From: Acidobacteriaceae bacterium
GTDB taxonomy: Bacteria > Acidobacteriota > Terriglobia > Terriglobales > Acidobacteriaceae
DNA: 59,386 nt
Direction: 5' to 3'
Assembly: GCA_003131315.1 (NCBI GenBank)
Contig: PKUV01000169.1
Coordinates: 278-59,663, forward strand
A program made the translations under genes and the position numbers. The number at the start of each line of letters is the position of its first letter. Within the stretch, counting starts at the first letter, position 1. A model generated the notes under the pieces. That model ran no database searches. It saw nothing but the letters and a program-made list of their open reading frames with translations, and had not been told where the DNA came from. Shown here piece by piece: positions 35,467-44,243 of this stretch.

Positions 35467-36363
35467 CTAGCGCGGCGAATAAATCACTCGCAGTGCGCCG
35501 GCGGCAACTGAAATCTCGGCGGGCGTCGCGCACACAAACTCTCCGTCAGCGTAGATCTCAAGCGGAGTCTCGGTCTGCACGTGGACTCGCTCGGCCCGCG
35601 AGTACTCAACTTCGGGCAGGAGGAGATGACGCCCGAAGTACACCGTCGGAAACATGCTGAGCAGTTTGAGCGGGCTCAACTTGTTGATCCGGCAGATGTC
35701 GAGCTTGCCATCGGCAAAATCTGCTTCCGGCGCGATGCGCATGCCGTCGCCATAGAACTGCGTGTTGGCGAATGCGGCGAGCAAGGTGAGCTTTTCGGCT
35801 TCGGCGGGATCGTTGTCATTGAACTGCTTGCCATTGACCTGCTTGCCATTGAACTGCGTGAGCCGCATGGAAAAAGCCGGGAACTTGAGCAGCGCCGGCA
35901 ACAGCGCCAGAGCATAGCCGCCGTGTCCGCGCAACCAGCGCGGCATCCGATTGGCGCGCCGAGTGGCGGCAGAGTCCAGACCGCACCCGGCGACGCAGCA
36001 GAAATAGTGGGTGCGCGCGGGCGAAGCGGATGGAACGATGACCCCGAGATCAATTGCCTGCGCTTGAATTTTCCCCGATTCGAAATCACGCCAGACGCGC
36101 AATGAGTCGCGCATCGAGCGCAGTTTCAGCGCGCGGGCAAAATCATTTCCACTGCCTGCAGGGACGATCAGCACGGGAAGCTGGAGACGCACCAGCGCTG
36201 GAAGATGACGATGAATGGTCCCGTCCCCACCAAAAATGAGGATGGCGTCGGCATCGTTGGAAGAGGCGGGCAGTCCCTGCTGCCACTTGGTTGGAGAGCC
36301 GGCTTGAAACGGCTTCAAGTCTGCCGGCGAGGTTCCCAACCCGAAGATGACAGCGGCGCGCAT
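35467..36363 (-). CDS. diacylglycerol/lipid kinase family protein
   Basis: This 298-residue protein has the catalytic fold of diacylglycerol and sphingosine kinases. The nucleotide-binding motif ILIFGGDGTIHRHLPAL lies near residue 45 and PAGSGNDFARAL near 72. The C-terminal half carries GDGMRIAPEADFADGKLD. Residues of about 168-183 contain a FNGKQVNGKQFND stretch encoded by three near-identical 15-bp units, a local micro-duplication. The lipid substrate is unknown. Confidence 0.87.
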   Translation of the reverse strand: MRAAVIFGLGTSPADLKPFQAGSPTKWQQGLPASSNDADAILIFGGDGTIHRHLPALVRLQLPVLIVPAGSGNDFARALKLRSMRDSLRVWRDFESGKIQAQAIDLGVIVPSASPARTHYFCCVAGCGLDSAATRRANRMPRWLRGHGGYALALLPALLKFPAFSMRLTQFNGKQVNGKQFNDNDPAEAEKLTLLAAFANTQFYGDGMRIAPEADFADGKLDICRINKLSPLKLLSMFPTVYFGRHLLLPEVEYSRAERVHVQTETPLEIYADGEFVCATPAEISVAAGALRVIYSPR

Positions 36364-36431
36364 GCGTTCAGCGTTAAATGTTCAGCATTAGAACACACGC
36401 GCCGCCGCGAAACGATTGGCAAACGCGGAAA

Positions 36432-38084
36432 CTATTTCGGCAGGCACTTCTCCATGAAGTCCACCAGATCTTTTTTCATCTTGTTGTGTTCGGCGCGATC
36501 GATGTACACCATGTGCCCCGAGTTGTAGGTGGCGTACGAAACATTCTGACGGAACTGCGCGTCGAGGTTCAGGTGATCCATGGTCCAGTTCGCCGCGGCG
36601 AAAGGTGTGGCTAGGTCGTAGTAGCCTTCCATCACCAGAATCTTCATATACGGATTCTTGATCATGGCCGACCGCAACCCGCCCGCCGTGCTGGGAAAGC
36701 CTTCCACGGCGTTGCCCCACTCCCACTTCTGGAAACCGGTATCGTCGTAGGCGAAAACCTTGTAGGGCATGTCGGACTTGTAGTTCAGGTCTGTGCGCAG
36801 GTAGTTGTTGAACGCCGATGTGTAAGGCGGCAGAATGGCGGCGCTCGTCGGATCATAGAAACGATCATCATCCGGATCCGGGCTGCTGAAGCGGCCATCG
36901 AGGCGGCCGCTGCGCAGTTTCCGATCGAGCAGCAGTTCGTGAGTGAAGGTGGGAACGTCAATGCGCAGGTTATGCGCTTCGATCACTTCCGGGCGCAGCC
37001 CGATGTAGCGCGACAGTTGTTCGACAATCTGGCGGTGTTCTTCCGGCGTCATGGCGTCGCCTTTGCCCAGAGCTAGCGCGTAGTCGTTGGTCGACCAGCG
37101 CACAACTTCTTCACGCGTTTTTGCCATATCCTGGGTGAGATCGGCGGACAGCTTGTGGTGGTAGCCGGCAATCATGTTGAAAGTGGGCACCAACAGAAAA
37201 TAAGGCAGATCGTTCGATTTGTTCCATTCGAGCGTCTGGAAATCCACGGCCATCGAGAGCAGGGTCACGCCGTTGAAAGCGATGCCATGATCGGCTAAGT
37301 ACCCGGCGATGCCGGCGGCGCGCGTCGTTCCGTAGCTTTCCCCCAGCAGGAAGAGCGGAGAGCTCCAACGATCGTAGCGGGAGATGTAGAGGCGGATGAA
37401 TTCTCCGAAGGCTTGTACGTCGCCTTTTACGCCCAGAAACTTTTTGGCAAGTTCGGCGGTCGCGGCCCGCGAGTAACCGGTGGCCATGGCATCCACCATG
37501 ACGATGTCACTGCGATCGAGCAGCGTGTCGGGATTGTCTTCCAGACGATAGGGTGCTGCCGGCATAAAGCCGTTCGGCTGAAGCACCACGCGCTTGGGTC
37601 CGAGCGCGCCCATGTGCAGCCACACCGAGGCGGAGCCGGGGCCGCCGTTGAACGAGAACGTCAGGGGACGCTTTGCGGCTTCCTGTCCGTCGAGCGTGTA
37701 GGCGACGAAAAACATTTCGGCTTCCGTCTTGCCGTCGCCGCGCTTGAGGGGAAGTCTCCCGGTCGTCGCCGTGTAATTGAGAGTCTTGCCGTTCAGCGTG
37801 ATCTGGTGATGCGTGATTACGGGCGGGACTTCCGCCACGTCGTAATGTTCTTCCTTATCGGCGGCTTCGCTTGAGTCGGCTTTGGGCGGCTCTGCGGGCT
37901 TGCCGCTTTCCGCGGACTTATCCGGAGTTGCGGCGCTCGCGGGCGTTGGTTCTTTCTTGCCTTTATCTTTCCTGGACGCGGCCGACTTCGCGCTCTCGGG
38001 CGTCGTGTCCTGTGATTGATCTTGCTGCGCCACCGCAAACGGAATCGTCAACACGGCGAAAAAAAGAAGTACCAGAATTCTCAT
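36432..38084 (-). CDS. exported S10-family serine carboxypeptidase
   Basis: This 550-residue peptidase starts at the ATG before RILVLLFF, which begins a signal peptide ending FAVAQQ. A charged Ala/Pro/Lys linker covers about residues 25-75. The alpha/beta hydrolase domain has the nucleophile Ser250 in LLGESYGTTRAAG, Asp in EGYYDLATPF and His in NSGHMVYID. It should release C-terminal residues from peptides outside the cytoplasm. Confidence 0.88.
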   Translation of the reverse strand: MRILVLLFFAVLTIPFAVAQQDQSQDTTPESAKSAASRKDKGKKEPTPASAATPDKSAESGKPAEPPKADSSEAADKEEHYDVAEVPPVITHHQITLNGKTLNYTATTGRLPLKRGDGKTEAEMFFVAYTLDGQEAAKRPLTFSFNGGPGSASVWLHMGALGPKRVVLQPNGFMPAAPYRLEDNPDTLLDRSDIVMVDAMATGYSRAATAELAKKFLGVKGDVQAFGEFIRLYISRYDRWSSPLFLLGESYGTTRAAGIAGYLADHGIAFNGVTLLSMAVDFQTLEWNKSNDLPYFLLVPTFNMIAGYHHKLSADLTQDMAKTREEVVRWSTNDYALALGKGDAMTPEEHRQIVEQLSRYIGLRPEVIEAHNLRIDVPTFTHELLLDRKLRSGRLDGRFSSPDPDDDRFYDPTSAAILPPYTSAFNNYLRTDLNYKSDMPYKVFAYDDTGFQKWEWGNAVEGFPSTAGGLRSAMIKNPYMKILVMEGYYDLATPFAAANWTMDHLNLDAQFRQNVSYATYNSGHMVYIDRAEHNKMKKDLVDFMEKCLPK

Positions 38085-38273
38085 GCATGGCTCCGGGGAA
38101 AAGAATTGGACCAGCATTATAGCGCCTTCGCATATCACGCTTGGAAAAGCCTCGTTCCATCCCGTCCCGCCGGAGGCAACTCCAGACGTGCTAGAATTTG
38201 TTGCGTCTGAAACGCTTCCCCCGGCTCGGTGGCGCACCAGATCTCTCCACCCTGGCAATGACGGACTGAAAAC

Positions 38274-39326
38274 GTGGCCCAGAACCCCAACGCCCAAAGC
38301 GACTCCATCACCTACGCCGATGCCGGTGTCAGCATTGATCGTGGCAACCGCACCAAGCAGCGCATCAAGTATCTGGCCCACAAAACCTTTACCAAGGGAG
38401 TGCTGAGCGAAATTGGCGGATTCGGGGGGTTGTTCTCGGTCGATAAGAAGTATTTGGATCCGGTGCTGGTCTCGAGCGTGGATGGTGTAGGCACCAAATT
38501 AAAAGTGGCCTTCGAAATGAAAATGCACCACACCGTCGGCGCCGACCTGGTGAATCACTGCGTGAACGACATCGCGGTGCAGGGTGCGGTGCCGTTGTTT
38601 TTTATGGACTACCTGGCCACTGGCAGGCTGGAGCTGGAAGTCGCGGAAAAAGTTGTTGGCGGCCTCGCCGAAGCCTGCAAGCATAACGGCTGCGCCCTGA
38701 TCGGCGGCGAGACCGCCGAAATGCCGGGGTTTTATCCTGAAGGCGAGTACGATCTTGCCGGATTCATTGTCGGAGTGGTCGAGCGCGACCGCATCATCAG
38801 CGGCAAAGATGTGCAGGTGGGAGATTGCGTCCTCGGCTTGCCCTCCAACGGCCTGCACACCAACGGATACTCGCTGGCCCGCAAACTGCTCTTTGAAATC
38901 GCGGGCTATTCTCTCGAAACCTTTGTCAGCGAGATCAAGAACAAGGTGGGCAACGAACTCATGCGCACCCATCGCAGCTACTGGTCGATCATTCGGAAGA
39001 TGATCGCGGGCGAGTGTGTCGCGGCGCTGGCGCACATTACGGGCGGCGGCATCACCGAAAATCTGCCACGAGTGCTGCCCAAAGGCACGTCGGCCGTGAT
39101 CGAACTCGGCACCTGGCCGGTTCTGCCCATCTTTGAACATCTGCAGAAACTCGGCAACGTCGCGGAGGAAGAAATGCTCCGCACCTTCAACATGGGCCTC
39201 GGTATGCTGATCGTGGTTCCCGCCAAGAAATTCAAGAAAGCGCAGACACTGCTGGAGCGCGCTGGAGAAAAATTTTACAGCGTCGGCCGCATCGTCAAGG
39301 GCGATCGCAAGGTGATGTTCAGCTAG
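38274..39326 (+). CDS. purM: phosphoribosylformylglycinamidine cyclo-ligase
   Basis: This 350-residue enzyme makes aminoimidazole ribonucleotide in purine synthesis. The family is clear from SITYADAGVSID, VLVSSVDGVGTKLKVAFE, CVNDIAVQGAVPLFFMDYLATG and GGETAEMPGFY. The start is a GTG (V/M-AQNPNAQSDS). purN follows about 100 bp downstream on the same strand. Confidence 0.95.
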   Translation: MAQNPNAQSDSITYADAGVSIDRGNRTKQRIKYLAHKTFTKGVLSEIGGFGGLFSVDKKYLDPVLVSSVDGVGTKLKVAFEMKMHHTVGADLVNHCVNDIAVQGAVPLFFMDYLATGRLELEVAEKVVGGLAEACKHNGCALIGGETAEMPGFYPEGEYDLAGFIVGVVERDRIISGKDVQVGDCVLGLPSNGLHTNGYSLARKLLFEIAGYSLETFVSEIKNKVGNELMRTHRSYWSIIRKMIAGECVAALAHITGGGITENLPRVLPKGTSAVIELGTWPVLPIFEHLQKLGNVAEEEMLRTFNMGLGMLIVVPAKKFKKAQTLLERAGEKFYSVGRIVKGDRKVMFS

Positions 39327-39423
39327 GAACAGGCTCTTGGCTTTTAGCTCTTAGCCTCAGGTTTTTACCGCTCTTCGATTTTCTCCGTACCTTTTTGCCT
39401 CCGTGGTGAATAATGTTGTCCTA

Positions 39424-40032
39424 ATGAAGAATCTCGGCATTCTCCTCTCCGGACGGGGCTCCAATTTTGTGGCCATCGCCGACAGCGTTGCGGCTGGCAG
39501 GATACCCAATGCCCGCATTGCCGTCGTAATTTCGAACCTTGCCGATGCACCCGGTCTTGAAACCGCCCACCAGCGAGGCCTCAACGCGCTTGTCATTTCA
39601 TCAAAAGGTAAGCCACGCGAGGAGCACGACCGCGAAGTTGCGGCTGCACTCCTGGACAACAAAGTCGATCTCATCTGCCTCGCCGGTTACATGCGCCTGC
39701 TCTCGCCCTGGTTCGTGCGGCAGTTTCCGGCGAAAATTCTCAACATCCATCCGTCCTTGCTACCCGCGTTTCCCGGTCTGGAAGCGCAGCAGCAGGCCTT
39801 CGCCTATGGTGTGAGAGTGTCAGGCTGCACGGTGCATCTGGTGGATGAGGAACTCGATCACGGCGCCATCATCGTGCAGAAAACCGTACCCGTGCTGGAC
39901 TCCGACGACGAGCACACGCTTGCTGCACGCATTCTTGACCAGGAACACATCGCATACACCGAAGCGATCGGGATTGTGCTGGAAGGTAAATTTGAGATCG
40001 CCGGCAGGCGGATGGTGAAAGGTCAGAGGTGA
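39424..40032 (+). CDS. purN: phosphoribosylglycinamide formyltransferase
   Basis: This 202-residue enzyme transfers a formyl group from 10-formyltetrahydrofolate to GAR, the third purine step. Visible motifs are ILLSGRGSNF at the start, the catalytic stretch KILNIHPSLLPAFPG with the conserved His, and GCTVHLVDEELDHGAIIVQKTV. Its stop codon lies inside the left arm of a long palindrome shared with the convergent gene. Confidence 0.94.
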   Translation: MKNLGILLSGRGSNFVAIADSVAAGRIPNARIAVVISNLADAPGLETAHQRGLNALVISSKGKPREEHDREVAAALLDNKVDLICLAGYMRLLSPWFVRQFPAKILNIHPSLLPAFPGLEAQQQAFAYGVRVSGCTVHLVDEELDHGAIIVQKTVPVLDSDDEHTLAARILDQEHIAYTEAIGIVLEGKFEIAGRRMVKGQR

Positions 40033-40109
40033 GAGGTCAGATTGCAGAGGTAAAACCCAAATTCAGCACGCATGGGTTTTCACCTCTGCAATCTGACCTC
40101 TCACCTCTG
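40024..40109. terminator. long palindrome between convergent genes, probable two-way terminator
   Basis: Arms of about 36 bp (40024-40059 and 40073-40109, one base bulged, reading CAGAGGTGAGAGGTCAGATT onward) form a near-perfect hairpin with a 13-nt loop, covering the purN stop and ending 6 bp before the convergent stop. The AAAA and TTTT tracts are near the loop, so a classic U tail is missing. Confidence 0.6.
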
Positions 40110-40114
40110 CAATC

Positions 40115-40693
40115 CTACATAATGAGTTCGTTGCTCATCCGCGCGATCGGGTGCTGCATCTCCTCAAGCTCGTTCCTCACCAGGTTCAATCCGTGTACGC
40201 ACTGCTCAAATCTTTGGGAAAGTTGCGCGAACAGCGGCGCCACCTTAGCGTATTCGAAGTGCTCGAACTTCGAGACGATGTAGTAACTTTCTTTCCCAGC
40301 TTTCACCCAATCCACGAAATTCTCGACCCGCTGGCGGCGCAAGCGATAATGGTTGATGCTCTCCGGAAACATGCCGGCGTAGAACAGCGTAAAGTCGCCA
40401 ATGTGCTTGCGGACCTGGCGCTCACGGTCGAACGAGGGCGCCGGGCCGTAGATTGGGTCCGACTCGATCAGCATCTCGCCCACATCGTTCAACGGCTTCC
40501 CCGCCGCATTGCGGATTTTCAACAACTGCTCCGCATCGCAAAATTCCGACAACAGATGCGCGACGTAGCCCACAATTTGCGGATCGCGAATTCCAATCTC
40601 CTCGGCATAATGACGGCCGACCAGTTCACGAAACAGTTGCTGCAGCGGATGTGTCTCCGGAATTTCCATGGCCCCACTTCCCTCCCAAACCAT
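40115..40693 (-). CDS. conserved protein of unknown function
   Basis: This 192-residue, mainly helical soluble protein starts at the ATG before VWEGSG, 4 nt after AGGAGG. It carries HPLQQLFRELVGRHYAEEIGIRDPQIVGYVAHLL and DPIYGPAPSFDRERQVRKHIGDFTL. I remember similar proteins in acidobacterial genomes without a known role. It is convergent with purN. Confidence 0.7.
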   Translation of the reverse strand: MVWEGSGAMEIPETHPLQQLFRELVGRHYAEEIGIRDPQIVGYVAHLLSEFCDAEQLLKIRNAAGKPLNDVGEMLIESDPIYGPAPSFDRERQVRKHIGDFTLFYAGMFPESINHYRLRRQRVENFVDWVKAGKESYYIVSKFEHFEYAKVAPLFAQLSQRFEQCVHGLNLVRNELEEMQHPIARMSNELIM

Positions 40694-40929
40694 ACTCCCT
40701 CCTGTTCCCATCGGAACAAGACGTCGTGCGGATTACATACCGTGAATCCTGATCTAACGCAAGTGACCATTGAGCCACTTAGTGTGGTTAGAAGCCCGTG
40801 CGGGACGCGACGTTTCAGGGGCGTTTGTTGGCAGCCAAAGGAGGCGGCTGCTAATTCCGCATCGCGCGGATCGAAAACGGGGTCCACTGAATCTATTCAC
40901 ATTAAGAAGAACAGGAAAACGGAGGCGGA

Positions 40930-41325
40930 GTGGAGCGTATCAACATTTCAAGCGGAACGCCGTGGGAACCGGTTGTCGGTTACTCTCGTGCGGTTCGCGT
41001 AGGGGCGTATGTCCACGTTGCGGGTACAACCGCAACTGGAGCCGACGGCAAAATCGTCGGCGCGGGCGATGCGTATGCGCAGGCGGTTCAGACCCTCAAG
41101 AACATTGAACGCGCGCTGGAGCGGGCCGGAGCTTCACTGAAAGATGTAGTTCGCACGCGCGTGTTCCTCACCAACATTGCGGATTGGGAAAAAGTAGGAA
41201 AAGCCCACGGAGAGTTTTTCCGCGACATTCGTCCCGCGAGCACCATGATGGCGATCACGGCCCTGGTCTCTCCAGAGATGCTGCTGGAAATCGAAGCGGA
41301 AGCGATCGTGCCCGACGGAAAGTAA
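40930..41325 (+). CDS. RidA/YjgF-family deaminase
   Basis: This 131-residue protein matches the Rid family, which hydrolyses reactive enamine/imine intermediates. The pattern [37 protein letters not shown] and the conserved Arg in VRTRVFLTN fit. The start is a GTG after GGAGGC. It is not flanked by obvious pathway genes. Confidence 0.9.
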   Translation: MERINISSGTPWEPVVGYSRAVRVGAYVHVAGTTATGADGKIVGAGDAYAQAVQTLKNIERALERAGASLKDVVRTRVFLTNIADWEKVGKAHGEFFRDIRPASTMMAITALVSPEMLLEIEAEAIVPDGK

Positions 41326-41330
41326 ATGGA

Positions 41331-41367
41331 ATGGCGGAAGCCGGAAAGAGAGCCGGGCTTCCGCCAT
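41331..41367 (+). terminator. intrinsic terminator after the RidA gene
   Basis: A strong stem (ATGGCGGAAGCC with GGCTTCCGCCAT) closes a G/A-rich loop 6 bp after the RidA stop and is followed by CATTTT. It also serves as the end of the convergent gene region. Confidence 0.7.
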
Positions 41368-41391
41368 CATTTTGGCTGAAAGCGTGAACCG

Positions 41392-41868
41392 CTAACGGCC
41401 GCGGCCCTTCTTGCGCGCAACTTTTTTCGGCGCCGCTTTCCTGGCTGGCTTCTTCGGCGCTTTCTTCTTCGCCATTTTTTTCGGGGCCGGCTTTTTGGCG
41501 ACTTTCTTTGCCGCCTTTTTCTTAGCCGGCGCCTTCTTGGCTGGAGCTTTCTTGGCTGGAGCTTTCTTGGCTGGAGCTTTCTTGGCCGGCGCCTCCTTGA
41601 CTGGAGCTTTCTTGGCAGGTGCCTTCTTTCTCGGAGGCCCGCTCTGGCTGCCGCCACCACCCGATGGAGTTACGGGCGCAGGTGCTCGCACAGGTTCCCG
41701 TGCAGGCGCCACGGGAATCTCGTCGTCTTCCTCCACGACAACGGGTTCTTCTTCCTCTTCTTCCTCTTCTTCCAAGTCCTCTTCCAGCGATTCGCCATAG
41801 GCGCCGCTGTCGCTGAACTCATCCGTCTCATCGTCCCGACCGTACAGAGTCGGATCATCGAAGCCCAT
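41392..41868 (-). CDS. acidic-basic two-part protein with Lys-Ala-Pro repeats
   Basis: This 158-residue protein starts 2 nt after AGGAGGAG. Residues 1-50 are very acidic with a run of nine Glu. A Pro/Gly linker follows, and the last 80 residues repeat KKAPA units and end in a Lys/Arg-rich tail. The basic half resembles bacterial histone H1-like proteins that bind DNA. The acidic half could block or tune that binding. Confidence 0.75.
   Translation of the reverse strand: MGFDDPTLYGRDDETDEFSDSGAYGESLEEDLEEEEEEEEEPVVVEEDDEIPVAPAREPVRAPAPVTPSGGGGSQSGPPRKKAPAKKAPVKEAPAKKAPAKKAPAKKAPAKKAPAKKKAAKKVAKKPAPKKMAKKKAPKKPARKAAPKKVARKKGRGR
41525..41630 (-). repeat. 15-bp tandem repeat encoding KKAPA units
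   Basis: Units reading CTTGGCTGGAGCTTT on the plus strand occur in tandem, at least three of them identical, within the basic-tail gene. Copy number may vary between strains. Confidence 0.75.
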
Positions 41869-42114
41869 ATCTCCTCCTAAGTATTTGCGGTCACCCGCAC
41901 GCATCCGCGCACGGGGCCTGGGAATTAGGACAACCGGCTGCGAAACTGCACTGCTTCTGCGTAACGGCGGGTGATTATAGCACGGGCAGTTTCACGGGCA
42001 GTATCGTGCATTCTCACCCGATTTGCGAGGAAAATTATAAGGAAAATTATGAGGAGGGGAAAAATCCCGCAAGCCCCGGCGAATCAAAAGCGAAAGCAGG
42101 GAATTGCGCCTGCC

Positions 42115-43221
42115 CTATTCATACGCCAGCGCGTCAATGGGATCCTTCTGCGCCGCCTTGAACGCCGGATACAGCGCGCCGGCAATCGCGCCCGCGGTCG
42201 CAATCAGGGTTGCGCGGACGATCCAACCGCCGTCCACCACCACCTGCAGCAGCGGGAACTTGTGTGCCAGCGCCGCCCGGGCCGCCAGACTCACCACGAT
42301 GCCCAGCACGATGCCACCCAGCGCCAGCAGCACCGTCTCCCGCAGCACCACATTCACGATGTACAGCTTCGACGCTCCCATCGACTTCAGAATGCCGATT
42401 TCGCGCGTCCGCTCCATCACCGCCGTGTACATGGCCTGGAAAATTACGATGAATCCGATGACCACCGAAATACCGACCACTACATTGATGAAAGTTGAAA
42501 GCCCCGGATAATTGCTGGTGGTCATCATGGCCAGGTAGGATGCCATCGAATTCGACACGTAACGCTCCATGCCCGGCACGCTCTTGATCTCATCGACAAC
42601 CGCGTCCGCGTTCGCCGGGTCGTCGAGCTTGAGATAGAAGACCGTGGCCTTGTCCTTAGCGCCGATCAGGTCCTGCAGAGTGTTCAGCGGAACAAATTTG
42701 CGCCCGCCCTTGCCTCGTTCCACGATCCCGGATATGCGGAATTTGTTGTTCAGAATCTCAATCGTGTCGCCCACCCTGGCGTGCTTGGACTTGGCAAAAA
42801 GATCGTCGACCAGCACGTCGTTTGGCCCCTGAAATGGACCGCCCTCCAAATAGCGGAAGCCCGCCGACATGCTTTCATAGCTGGGCAAGTCGATTCCCGC
42901 AATGATCTCGAGCGTGCCAGCCGAACTGATTTGCGTGATCACCGGGGCCACACTCTTCACATGGGGCAGCTTTGCCAGCACGCCTCCAATCTTGATCGGC
43001 ATGGGCGCACCCGTCAGCCCGGCGATGAACGAAGACCCCGGCGGCAGCACCAGCACGTCGGCCCCGATGCCGGCCGTTCGGGTGCGGTTGTCCTGCAGCA
43101 TTCCGAGTGAGAGGCCCACGATCAGCAGGATCAGCGTGACTTCGAGGGCCACGGCCACGACGCTGATCAGCGAGCGCAGCGGCCGATGCACCAAGTTCCC
43201 GACGATCATGCGATTCATCAT
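42115..43221 (-). CDS. FtsX/MacB-type ABC transporter permease without ATPase
   Basis: This 368-residue permease has one N-terminal helix, a periplasmic MacB-type domain (about residues 40-240) and three C-terminal helices, with REIGILKSMGASKLYIVNVVLRETVLLALGG typical of the FtsX family. No ATPase gene is next to it. It follows the lipoprotein gene by 15 bp, so the two are surely co-transcribed. Family members drive lipoprotein release, macrolide export or cell-wall hydrolases. Confidence 0.87.
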   Translation of the reverse strand: MMNRMIVGNLVHRPLRSLISVVAVALEVTLILLIVGLSLGMLQDNRTRTAGIGADVLVLPPGSSFIAGLTGAPMPIKIGGVLAKLPHVKSVAPVITQISSAGTLEIIAGIDLPSYESMSAGFRYLEGGPFQGPNDVLVDDLFAKSKHARVGDTIEILNNKFRISGIVERGKGGRKFVPLNTLQDLIGAKDKATVFYLKLDDPANADAVVDEIKSVPGMERYVSNSMASYLAMMTTSNYPGLSTFINVVVGISVVIGFIVIFQAMYTAVMERTREIGILKSMGASKLYIVNVVLRETVLLALGGIVLGIVVSLAARAALAHKFPLLQVVVDGGWIVRATLIATAGAIAGALYPAFKAAQKDPIDALAYE

Positions 43222-43236
43222 GGCTTTTCCGGAGAA

Positions 43237-44169
43237 CTACTTGCCTTTGCCATCCGACGTTTTCGCCGCGCTGGAATTGGACTGATCGAGGTGCACCACA
43301 TCAGCCCCAGGTGGCTGCTCCAGCGCAAACTGGTCGTCGGTCAGCGCCTTATTGATTTCCAGTTTGACCATGCTCAGGGTGATGTCGTAATTCTCCCGCG
43401 GCCGTTCGATCACAATCGTATTCGGGAACGTAGTCCCCGCGTAGTCTTTGTAATCCTGGTAGTGTGCGTCGGTCGCGACGTTTCCCTGCTGGTCATAGAT
43501 CCTTTGCCGGTGCGGTAGCAGGTCCGATCGGCTGAACTCGATCTTGCGCGATAGATACCAGCCATGGGGACCCTGGCGGATAACCAGCAGTTTGTAATTG
43601 GGCTGTTCGACCCGATGCTTCTTCGAGTCCAGTACGATTTCATAGCCGGGTTCAAGCACCGCAATCTCGTCCCGGCCGACTTCTGGTATCAGCAGCGCGT
43701 CGTAAATGTACTGCGGCCGCATGTTCTCCAGCCGCTTGTCGGGCCGGTAGTTGTCGGCATTGTTCAAGCCCACGACGAACTTATTCCTCGGAGGGATCCA
43801 GAGCTTGAATTCCTGCCCGTCGCTCACCATATCGAAGGCCGTGTTCCGCACCACCGGCAGCAGGCCCTTCATGCGCAGCATGGACGGCTTGCGCGCCAGC
43901 ACGTAGCCGCGAATCTCTTTGTAATCGGTAATCCGGCCGTTTTTCAGGTCTTCCGCCGAAGCGTCAATATCCACGGTCGCCTGCATGGACTGAATCTTGG
44001 CGGCCTGCGTGTTGACGTATTCGATCAGTTCCTGCTGGGTCGCGGTCTTCAGCGGCCGGTCGGAGAACTGACGTTCCAGAGTCCGTGTCCGGAACAGACA
44101 CCCGCTCAGCGGAAATGTAGCCGCCGTCAGAAATAGAAGCAAAAACAGGCGTAGATGAGGGCGATACAT
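43237..44169 (-). CDS. outer-membrane lipoprotein, LolB/DUF4292-like
   Basis: This 310-residue protein begins at the ATG before YRPHLRL and has a lipoprotein signal with lipobox LSGC near residue 23. The mature part has a LolA/LolB-like beta pattern (IQSMQATVDIDASAEDLKNGRITDYKEIRGYVLARKPSMLRMKGL is shared in style by DUF4292 proteins). It may carry lipids or lipoproteins. It lies between mltG and the permease gene on the same strand. Confidence 0.72.
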   Translation of the reverse strand: MYRPHLRLFLLLFLTAATFPLSGCLFRTRTLERQFSDRPLKTATQQELIEYVNTQAAKIQSMQATVDIDASAEDLKNGRITDYKEIRGYVLARKPSMLRMKGLLPVVRNTAFDMVSDGQEFKLWIPPRNKFVVGLNNADNYRPDKRLENMRPQYIYDALLIPEVGRDEIAVLEPGYEIVLDSKKHRVEQPNYKLLVIRQGPHGWYLSRKIEFSRSDLLPHRQRIYDQQGNVATDAHYQDYKDYAGTTFPNTIVIERPRENYDITLSMVKLEINKALTDDQFALEQPPGADVVHLDQSNSSAAKTSDGKGK

Positions 44170-44243
44170 TCCTATGTCATTACCCGGGAAGATTCTTGCC
44201 ACATGGTGATCTGATTAGTATAAGGCAGCAGAGGGTTTAGCGC

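Noticed and set aside
38085-38381. N-terminal extension of the S10 peptidase
   Set aside because: It would bury the clear signal peptide 99 residues inside and overlap the start of purM.
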